A stretch of 7,606 nucleotides of DNA from Marinilabilia sp. UBA5340. GTDB taxonomy: Bacteria > Bacteroidota > Bacteroidia > Bacteroidales > Marinilabiliaceae. The stretch is from assembly GCA_002411085.1 (NCBI GenBank), contig DHQK01000289.1, positions 1 to 7,606 on the forward strand. Reading direction: 5' to 3'. The notes under the pieces were generated by a model, which saw only the letters and a list, made by a program, of their open reading frames with translations, made no database searches and was not told the DNA's origin. Below, in pieces: positions 1 to 4,916 of this stretch; position 1 is the stretch's first letter, and every line of letters starts with the position of its first letter. Made by a program: the position numbers and the translations under genes.

Positions 1-81
1 GGTACTTTATGGACAGACACTTTTTAGGAAGTTGCTTCAATTTGTTGACAGGAATAGATACTTAAAAACCACAAAACATTC

Positions 82-89
82 TATATTTG
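82..89 (+). promoter_or_regulatory. Candidate Bacteroidota -7 promoter element
   Basis: The octamer TATATTTG matches the Bacteroidota primary sigma factor -7 consensus TAnnTTTG exactly and is followed by C. It lies 40 bases before the ATG at 130, so transcription would start near position 95 and give a short leader. No TTTG -33 element is seen at the usual spacing of about 20 bases. A weak inverted repeat (AAAGAC at 95-100, GTCTTT at 107-112) sits in the predicted leader or at the start site. This is the only convincing promoter seen for the three-gene block up to 3410. Confidence 0.5.
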
Positions 90-129
90 CATAAAAAGAC
101 TCTATTGTCTTTGTTTTAAACAAAATTTT

Positions 130-1320
130 ATGTCAGAAATTTCCAATCACTCCCCCAATCGGGTAAAACACCTGGTAGAACTGGTCGCCGGGCTGTTGGA
201 AAAACAAAACGGACGAGCGCTTTACGAAAAATATGTGGACGATATCGAGAAAGTATCTCCACTGGAGGTGGTACTGTTGTTTCACGAAGTGATGAAGCTC
301 AGTTACCCCATCGAAGAGATAAAAACAGCGGTAAACAAGTCGTTAAACCTTATGTTTAAGGCCATCGACAGCTATCCGTCCATTGAACCGGAGCCGGCCT
401 CCTACCTGGGAACTCTGAAACAAAACAACGCACGGATGGAAGATCTCCTGAACCGTTTAAAACCGCTGGTCAGGAATATCAATGATGCACCCGGAGATGT
501 CACCTCAAAGGAAAAGGCAGCAAAAATCGTGGAAGAACTGCTTCAATTTCGGCAGCATTATGTGCAAAAAGAGAACCTGCTTTTCCCGTTAATTGAACAG
601 GAAATGCCGGAACATAAATGTCTTCAGATTATGTGGTCGTTTCACGATGACATTGTACGCAACCTGAAGTCACTCCGGGAATTATTAACGGGGGGCGACT
701 TTGATAAAAACCGGTTTAACCGACTCTGCGGAGACATTTTCTTCAATATGCTGGCCATCAAGTTCAGGGAAGAAAAAATACTCTTTCCGGTGATGCTCCA
801 GAAAATCGGATCCGAAAAATTTGACCTTCTCATCCCCGAAAGCATGGAACTGGGCTGGCCCTATATCCCCCCATCGAACCCCGAAGTCATAAAGCCATCA
901 GCATCAGCAAACAACGGAAAGATTGATCTGGACACCGGGGCGCTGACTCCCGAACAAATCATGTTGCTTTTCAACCACCTGCCGGTGGACATCACTTTTG
1001 TGGATGAAAACGACGAAGTCCGTTATTTCTCTACGCCTCCGAAACGTGTTTTCCCACGCACCAAAGCGGTAATTGGCCGAAAAGTGCAAAACTGTCACCC
1101 ACCTGAAAGTATTGATGTGGTAAACAAAATTGTGGCCTCTTTCAAAAGCGGGGAAAAGAGCAACGCTGATTTCTGGATCAACATGAAAGGAGAAATGATT
1201 CTGATCCGCTATTTTGCTGTGCGCGATGCAGAAGGAAACTACCGGGGCACAGTTGAAGTTACCGAAGAAATTGGAGATATTCAGAAACTGGAGGGCCAGA
1301 AACGACTGCTGGACTGGTGA
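130..1320 (+). CDS. DUF438 / hemerythrin-like HHE / PAS protein, divergent upstream paralogue
   Basis: A cytoplasmic protein of 396 residues with no signal peptide or membrane segment. It has a weak DUF438-like N-terminus (about 11-80), a hemerythrin-like HHE four-helix region (about 90-222) and a C-terminal PAS domain (about 265-392). Visible putative ligands are H143 and E148 in HYVQKE, H172 and D173 in WSFHDD, and E214/E215 before ILFP. The PAS domain keeps LPVDITFVD (284-292) and C322-H323-P-P. The family is thought to bind iron and to act in oxygen, NO or redox sensing; substrate and output are unknown, and no kinase or DNA-binding domain is attached. Compared with the paralogue at 1584 it lacks the CDxH motif (V68 and S71 instead of C68 and H71) and the GHP histidine (S91 instead of H91). 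The ATG at 130 follows an A/T-rich leader, normal for Bacteroidota. Domain calls are firm; function is inferred. Confidence 0.88.
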   Translation: MSEISNHSPNRVKHLVELVAGLLEKQNGRALYEKYVDDIEKVSPLEVVLLFHEVMKLSYPIEEIKTAVNKSLNLMFKAIDSYPSIEPEPASYLGTLKQNNARMEDLLNRLKPLVRNINDAPGDVTSKEKAAKIVEELLQFRQHYVQKENLLFPLIEQEMPEHKCLQIMWSFHDDIVRNLKSLRELLTGGDFDKNRFNRLCGDIFFNMLAIKFREEKILFPVMLQKIGSEKFDLLIPESMELGWPYIPPSNPEVIKPSASANNGKIDLDTGALTPEQIMLLFNHLPVDITFVDENDEVRYFSTPPKRVFPRTKAVIGRKVQNCHPPESIDVVNKIVASFKSGEKSNADFWINMKGEMILIRYFAVRDAEGNYRGTVEVTEEIGDIQKLEGQKRLLDW

Positions 1321-1360
1321 GCAGAAATGTTTGAAGCATTCTGGAATTTGAGGCGGGATA

Positions 1361-1471
1361 TTAGATATTAGAGGTTAGAGGGTGACGTTAGAGGTTAGAA
1401 GTTAGAGGCTATACTTTAGAGGATGGAGAGTTAGAGGTTAGTTGAGAAAGAGGCAGAAGGCAGAAGAAAGA
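1361..1471. repeat. Degenerate heptamer repeat tract (TTAGAGG, then AGGCAGA)
   Basis: Six exact TTAGAGG copies start at 1368, 1375, 1388, 1402, 1416 and 1431, with variants TTAGATA at 1361, TTAGAAG at 1395 and TTAGTTG at 1438. The gaps between exact copies are 7, 13, 14, 14 and 15 bases, close to multiples of seven. Two AGGCAGA heptamers follow at 1451 and 1458, then AGAAAGA at 1465. The coding-side strand is almost all purine plus T. The tract fills much of the 263-bp spacer between the two DUF438 paralogues. Copies are too short and irregular for a CRISPR, and no hairpin is formed. Likely a slippage-derived spacer repeat, but a repeated protein-binding site is possible. The remainder of the spacer, 1472-1583, is A-rich leader with no clear TAnnTTTG promoter. 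Confidence 0.8.
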
Positions 1472-1583
1472 ATATTGACCCAAAAGACATCGTTTCAACA
1501 TTCTAAAGAAAGTTTTACCTGATCAGAAAAAATCTAACTGCATGCAATAAAATCATCAACAAACAACAAAAAATCAATCAACC

Positions 1584-2819
1584 ATGAGCGAATTACTGAA
1601 CAATTCATTTTACAGAAAAGAGAAGCTGAAAGAGCTGATTCTGAAACTACACGAAGGCAACAACCCGGTAGCAGTTCGCAACGAACTCACCGAGACTTTG
1701 AAAAGCATCCCTTACGGGGAAGTGGTAGAGGTAGAGCAGGAACTCATAGAACAGGGTCTGCCTGTAGAGGAAGTTCTGCGCCTGTGCGATGTACATTCGG
1801 AAGTTCTGGAAGGAAATGTGGACTTATCCACCATGAAAGAGATCCCGGAAGGACACCCTGTTGATACACTTATCCGCGAAAACAGGGAGCTCACAAAAAC
1901 ATGCGACCAGGCCCGGGAAATTTTTGACCGAATCGACAAACAGGGAGAAACAGGCTTTCAGGAGCATTTGCTATCGCTCAAGCAAATTTTCAACAACCTT
2001 ATGGATGTGGACAAGCACTATCAGCGCAAAGAATACCTCATCTTCCCCTATCTGGAACAAAAAGGAATCACCGGTCCGCCTAAAGTAATGTGGGGCAAGC
2101 ATGACGAAGCCCGCGAACAACTAAAGGGATCTATTGAAATACTCAATGCCGATGGACTCACTCCTGAAGACCTGATGGCTTCGTATGACATCCTGATAAA
2201 AAGTGCGCTCAACAACGTGAGCGATATGGTAGGCAAGGAGGAAGAGATTCTTTTCCCCATGGCGCTTGACCAACTTACCGAAGCTGAATGGTATCAGGTG
2301 TATAAACAGACACTGGAAATCGGGTACTGCCTCATTGACCCGCAAACCGAGTGGAAACCGGAACTGGGCGAAGAAGAAAAAGACGAAAAAACCGTTACCA
2401 ATATCGACGGACGCATCCAGATGCCTTCCGGTAGTTTTTCGCTGGAAGAATTGGTGAAAGTCTTCAACACCCTTCCGGTGGACATCACTTTTGTGGATAA
2501 AGACGACAAGGTGAAGTTCTTCTCCCAGAATGCTGACCGAATATTTACCCGCAGCCGTGCCATCATCAACCGTGATGTGCGATACTGCCACCCACCGGCA
2601 AGCGTTCACATCGTTGACAAGATTGTTGATGATTTCCGAAGTGGTCGCCAAAGTCATGCTCCTTTCTGGATTCAGATGCGTGGCAAATTTATCTACATTC
2701 AGTATTTCGCTTTGCGCGATGATGAAGGCAACTACCTGGGAACCCTGGAAGTTTCACAGGATCTGACAGAGCTGCGCAAACTGGAGGGGGAACAACGGAT
2801 TTTGAATTACGAATCGTAG
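1584..2819 (+). CDS. DUF438 / hemerythrin-like HHE / PAS protein, canonical downstream paralogue
   Basis: A cytoplasmic protein of 411 residues with the same domain order as the gene at 130. The DUF438 domain (about 12-82) ends in the characteristic C68-D-V-H71. The HHE region (about 88-228) has GHP (H91), REN (98-100), H145 and E150 in HYQRKE, H173 and D174 in WGKHDE, and E219-E221 before ILFP, so a full set of candidate di-iron ligands is present. An acidic/lysine linker (262-270) leads to the PAS domain (about 280-408) with LPVDITFVD (297-305) and C335-H336-P-P. Hemerythrin-like domains bind O2, NO or peroxide at di-iron sites; PAS domains sense ligands or mediate contacts. No output domain is fused, so a partner protein is likely. 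No separate promoter is evident, so it is probably co-transcribed with the upstream paralogue and the DUF1858 gene 63 bases downstream. The ATG at 1584 follows an A-rich leader. Confidence 0.92.
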   Translation: MSELLNNSFYRKEKLKELILKLHEGNNPVAVRNELTETLKSIPYGEVVEVEQELIEQGLPVEEVLRLCDVHSEVLEGNVDLSTMKEIPEGHPVDTLIRENRELTKTCDQAREIFDRIDKQGETGFQEHLLSLKQIFNNLMDVDKHYQRKEYLIFPYLEQKGITGPPKVMWGKHDEAREQLKGSIEILNADGLTPEDLMASYDILIKSALNNVSDMVGKEEEILFPMALDQLTEAEWYQVYKQTLEIGYCLIDPQTEWKPELGEEEKDEKTVTNIDGRIQMPSGSFSLEELVKVFNTLPVDITFVDKDDKVKFFSQNADRIFTRSRAIINRDVRYCHPPASVHIVDKIVDDFRSGRQSHAPFWIQMRGKFIYIQYFALRDDEGNYLGTLEVSQDLTELRKLEGEQRILNYES

Positions 2820-2824
2820 CGTAA

Positions 2825-2844
2825 AGACGCACAATTGTGCGTCT
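2825..2844. repeat. 20-bp perfect palindrome in the spacer between two genes
   Basis: The half-site AGACGCACAA (2825-2834) is followed directly by its exact reverse complement (2835-2844). It lies 5 bases after the stop of the second DUF438 gene and 38 bases before the ATG at 2883. In RNA it could form a stem of about 8 bp with an AATT loop. There is no T tract after it, so it is not a classic intrinsic terminator. It resembles the dispersed palindromic repeats starting GTAGAGACGC that occur in many Bacteroidota and cyanobacterial genomes; here the left edge reads GTAAAGACGC. It may be a passive repeat or an RNA-stabilising hairpin at a gene junction. Confidence 0.8.
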
Positions 2845-2882
2845 CCATCAATAATAGGATAAATCGTTAAATACCAAACCAC

Positions 2883-3410
2883 ATGGATCAAAAACTGATA
2901 ATAACACCAAAAACCAAGATACTCCAGCTCATTGAAGCATATCCAGAATTGGAGGACCTGCTTATAGAAGCTGCACCGGCATTTAAGAAACTAAAAAATC
3001 CGGTCCTGAGAAAAACGGTGGCTAAAGTTGCCACCGTACAGCAGGCAGCGACCATTGGGAACCTGAAAGTTCAAGAACTGGTGAACCGATTGAGAGCTAA
3101 AGTCGGACAGGATGCCTTTTCCGAAGATGGAGAAGGTGGATTAACCATTAAGTATGATCAACCCGCCTGGCACAACGCATCAAAAATCACCAAACACCTC
3201 GACGCCCGCCCTATGCTGGACGCAGGGGAAATGCCTGTTCATCAGGTGATGGCCGATTTAAAAAGTTTGCCGAAAGGAGAAATTTACGAACTGACAGTTC
3301 CTTTGCTGACGATCCCGCTTATTGAAAAAGCTGCCAGTCTGGGCTTTGACCACTGGGTGGAGAAAAAAGAAGAAGATCTGTTTATTATTCGGTTTCTGCA
3401 GGATCAATGA
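2883..3410 (+). CDS. DUF1858-DUF2249 domain protein
   Basis: A soluble protein of 175 residues with two small domains. Residues 4-72 match DUF1858: YPELEDLL (20-27), the AAPAFKKLKNPVLRKTVAK stretch (30-48) and ATVQQAA (50-56), followed by a conserved LVNRLRAKVGQ end. Residues 94-172 match DUF2249: a leading PAW, LDARPMLDAGEMP (106-118), KGEIYEL, then IPLIEKAASLGF. Neither domain has an assigned reaction. DUF1858 is related to the N-terminal domain of ScdA/Ric-type iron-sulfur repair proteins, and DUF2249 proteins are often found next to hemerythrin-like and denitrification or NO-response genes. No cysteine is present, so it cannot hold an Fe-S cluster by itself. It directly follows the canonical DUF438-HHE-PAS gene on the same strand, supporting a shared operon and perhaps a partner role for the sensor proteins. 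Family assignment is solid; role is inferred. Confidence 0.9.
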   Translation: MDQKLIITPKTKILQLIEAYPELEDLLIEAAPAFKKLKNPVLRKTVAKVATVQQAATIGNLKVQELVNRLRAKVGQDAFSEDGEGGLTIKYDQPAWHNASKITKHLDARPMLDAGEMPVHQVMADLKSLPKGEIYELTVPLLTIPLIEKAASLGFDHWVEKKEEDLFIIRFLQDQ

Positions 3411-3441
3411 TCTCAAGTTCTCAACTATTGCATCTGCTATA

Positions 3442-3516
3442 GTCTGATGAAACGAGCATGGCAATGATTGCCTCAAAAGAACATGTATAAATTCTTACAT
3501 GCGAGTTCCATCAGAC
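3442..3516. repeat. 75-bp imperfect inverted repeat between convergent genes
   Basis: The arm at 3442-3460 pairs with 3498-3516 at 16 of 19 positions, including eight unbroken outer pairs (GTCTGATG with CATCAGAC). The A3450-C3508 mismatch becomes a U-G wobble in minus-strand RNA. The interior has a small hairpin GCAA-TGA-TTGC (3461-3471). An alternative pairing CATGTA (3482-3487) with TACATG (3496-3501) competes with the base of the main stem. The element lies in the 140-bp gap between the ends of the DUF1858-DUF2249 gene (+) and the uracil-DNA glycosylase gene (-). There is no T tract on either side, so it is a poor intrinsic terminator; it could be a REP-like extragenic palindrome, a small transposon remnant or a structured 3' end. 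Confidence 0.7.
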
Positions 3517-3550
3517 CAATAACTTAGATAAATTTCATACTGATGAATCA

Positions 3551-4144
3551 TTATTCTCTTATAAAAGAAGAAAAATGATCACGATCAACCATTTGTCGAT
3601 ATTTGCGAACAATATTTTTATAATCCTCCCAGGTGGGACGTTTTAAACGAGGATCCCGAAGTAAAGCGGAAGGATGATAAACAGGCATTGCCAGGCGGTT
3701 GCGAACGGTGAGCCATTGTCCATGCTCCCGTGTTATGCGATGATGGTTCCCCGCCATATTTTTTAAGGCCGTAGCACCCAGTAGCACAATAATTTTTGGA
3801 TCCACCATTTCTAATTGTTCATAAAGCCACGGCAAACACGCCTGAGTCTCCTCAATGGCAGGGATTCGGTTATTGGGAGGCCGGCATTTGACAATATTGC
3901 TGATAAAAACATGCTTTTCACGGGAGAACCCGCAAGCGGCAAGAATCTTATCCAGCAGCTGACCTGATGGCCCAACAAAGGGACGGCCTTTAAGATCCTC
4001 AACCTTACCGGGACCTTCACCAATAATAAATATTTCGGCATTGGGATTTCCCTCTCCAAAAATTACATGATTTCTGGTTTTAGAAAGAGTACAGCGGTGG
4101 CAATTTAATATTTCAGCTTTTAACCGATCGAAACTGGCCGACAT
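3551..4144 (-). CDS. Family 4 (Fe-S) uracil-DNA glycosylase
   Basis: Removes uracil from DNA to start base excision repair of deaminated cytosine or misincorporated dUMP. From the ATG at 4144 the protein has 197 residues, normal for the family. GEGPG (42-46) followed by ED (49-50), and GRPFVG (53-58), form the catalytic and uracil-pocket motifs. HPSALLR (157-163) is the C-terminal motif; most relatives have HPAALLR. Four cysteines, C15 and C18 (CHRC), C87 (KCRPP) and C103, fit the CxxC...C-x15-C pattern for a [4Fe-4S] cluster. NIVKCRPPNNR is also typical. An in-frame TTG at 4150 would add two residues; the ATG is preferred. The gene is convergent with the DUF1858-DUF2249 gene and separated from the DUF5320 gene behind it by a terminator, so it is probably transcribed alone; no convincing promoter was seen in 4145-4221. 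Confidence 0.94.
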   Translation of the reverse strand: MSASFDRLKAEILNCHRCTLSKTRNHVIFGEGNPNAEIFIIGEGPGKVEDLKGRPFVGPSGQLLDKILAACGFSREKHVFISNIVKCRPPNNRIPAIEETQACLPWLYEQLEMVDPKIIVLLGATALKNMAGNHHRITREHGQWLTVRNRLAMPVYHPSALLRDPRLKRPTWEDYKNIVRKYRQMVDRDHFSSFIRE

Positions 4145-4221
4145 AGACAAAAATTCAGATTGCTTCTTGACTTATGCAATGAATTAACTCTTATAGAATT
4201 CGACAAACAATAATGTCAATC

Positions 4222-4262
4222 AAAACGAGGCCCTCAAAACTTCGAAGGCCCCGTTTTTTTTT
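4222..4262 (-). terminator. Hairpin terminator after the DUF5320 gene, possibly bidirectional
   Basis: An 11-position stem pairs 4222-4232 with 4247-4257 around a 14-base loop. In minus-strand RNA every position pairs, with one G-U wobble at 4251/4228; in plus-strand RNA the same position is an A-C mismatch. This favours use by the minus-strand DUF5320 gene, whose stop lies 20 bases upstream in that direction. In that direction the U-run is only the four U of the stem end, followed by GAUU. On the plus strand a nine-T run (4254-4262) follows, so it may also stop antisense transcription. It lies 77 bases upstream of the uracil-DNA glycosylase start and insulates that gene. Confidence 0.75.
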
Positions 4263-4277
4263 GAACATGAACAACAA

Positions 4278-4613
4278 TCACTCTTCCATATCTTTCAACT
4301 TATCTTCGATATTTTTGAGCGATTCTCTCAGATTTTCGGCCTGTGCCCGCAGCATCTTCGCCTCATCCTTTTCACTCATACCCACGCCCATCCAGGGAGT
4401 GTTTGCAGCAGGCACATCTATGCCTGCTCCGTAACTGCGTCGAAATCCGAAGCCATGACCAAAGCCGCCTCGACGTCCCATTCCAGGACCGCGACCGACA
4501 CCTTGTCCGAATCCTTTTGTAAATCCAGGTGTATCATATCCACCACAAAACCCCATTGTTCTTCCGGTCATGGCACCTTGTCCCATGGGTCCGGTTCTGT
4601 CTCCTTTTGGCAT
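4278..4613 (-). CDS. DUF5320 family small Gly/Met/Arg-rich protein
   Basis: A protein of 111 residues with the hallmark N-terminus of DUF5320: MPKGDRTGPMGQGAMTGR (1-18), then MGFCGGY with the single cysteine C23. The middle (about 30-62) is rich in glycine, phenylalanine and arginine (GFGQGVGRGPGMGRRGGFGHGFGF, written here as two blocks of GxG repeats at 34-47 and 48-58) and looks disordered. Residues 79-111 are a charged heptad-like helix (ending LKNIEDKLKDMEE) likely to form a coiled coil. There is no signal peptide. Members of this family occur in anaerobes, often near dinitrogenase iron-molybdenum cofactor-type (NifX/NifB-like) and Mrp/ParA-type ATPase genes, and have no known biochemical role. 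No such neighbours are in the window; it stands alone between the glycosylase and the divergent GH43 gene. The ATG at 4613 is the natural start. Confidence 0.85.
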   Translation of the reverse strand: MPKGDRTGPMGQGAMTGRTMGFCGGYDTPGFTKGFGQGVGRGPGMGRRGGFGHGFGFRRSYGAGIDVPAANTPWMGVGMSEKDEAKMLRAQAENLRESLKNIEDKLKDMEE

Positions 4614-4644
4614 TGTCTCAGGTTATTTCAATTATTTTCAACTG

Positions 4645-4658
4645 TTTACCCTGGTAAA
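4645..4658. promoter_or_regulatory. 14-bp operator-like palindrome upstream of the DUF5320 gene
   Basis: TTTACC (4645-4650), a CT spacer, then GGTAAA (4653-4658) make a perfect 6-2-6 inverted repeat. It lies 32-45 bases before the DUF5320 ATG, where a regulator could overlap the promoter. The arms are too short for a useful RNA hairpin. The binding protein is unknown. Confidence 0.4.
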
Positions 4659-4749
4659 TCAAAGAAATTCTCAGAAAACTTATCAAAATCAGGAAAGAGC
4701 AACCATGAAACCTACTCAATAACATAGATTACTAGTACAAAGCTAATAC

Positions 4750-4787
4750 AATAAATCAAAATGAACAATGGTTCATTTTGATTTATT
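4750..4787. repeat. 17-bp perfect inverted repeat with 4-base loop between divergent genes
   Basis: The arm AATAAATCAAAATGAAC (4750-4766) is followed by AATG and its exact reverse complement (4771-4787). The stem is A/T-rich, 17 of 17 paired, with no mismatch. It sits 137 bases from the DUF5320 start and 130 bases from the GH43 ATG. Because no gene ends nearby on either strand it is not explained as a terminator; an operator for a dimeric regulator, a cruciform site or a transcription barrier between divergent units are the options. Confidence 0.75.
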
Positions 4788-4883
4788 TTGAAATACCAGA
4801 TATCCTACAACAAAAACAATCTTTTATCCATCTTACAACCCGAATTTGTATCATTGTGTAGAATTGAAAATTTCCACAGATTT

Positions 4884-4891
4884 TATATTTT
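4884..4891 (+). promoter_or_regulatory. Weak -7-like promoter element for the GH43 gene
   Basis: TATATTTT differs from the Bacteroidota TAnnTTTG element at the last base. It would give a leader of about 20-25 bases before the ATG at 4917. A TTG at 4864-4866 is 17 bases upstream, shorter than the usual -33 spacing. Treat as tentative. Confidence 0.3.
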
Positions 4892-4916
4892 TACCAATCA
4901 CAAAACACACACAACT

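Larger units (their letters stand above)
4614..4916. other. Divergent intergenic region with two palindromes
   Basis: This 303-bp spacer separates the divergent DUF5320 (-) and GH43 (+) genes and should hold both promoters. It contains the 14-bp palindrome at 4645-4658, the 17-bp inverted repeat at 4750-4787 and a -7-like element at 4884-4891. On the minus strand an octamer TAGGTTTC, one change from TAnnTTTG, can be read near 4706-4713 with a TTTG about 23 bases before it, which is a weak promoter candidate. No open reading frame in it looks like a gene. Confidence 0.6.

Noticed and set aside
45..50. TTGACA resembling a sigma-70 -35 box
   Set aside because: No matching -10 hexamer lies about 17 bases downstream, and the Bacteroidota primary sigma factor does not use this element.
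1361..1471. CRISPR array
   Set aside because: The repeated unit is only seven bases with no unique spacers of constant length and no cas genes.
2121..2657. 178-residue open frame on the minus strand
   Set aside because: It lies wholly inside the canonical DUF438-HHE-PAS gene, has no recognisable motif and mirrors its codon pattern; the plus-strand protein is clearly conserved.
2825..2844. Intrinsic terminator after the second DUF438 gene
   Set aside because: No T tract follows the palindrome on either strand.
4145..4150. TTG start for the uracil-DNA glycosylase
   Set aside because: It adds only two residues and an ATG in frame at 4144 is available.
4788..4916. N-terminal extension of the GH43 protein from a TTG codon
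   Set aside because: It would put 43 unrelated residues before a complete signal peptide and would start inside or next to the 17-bp inverted repeat; the ATG at 4917 is a far better start.
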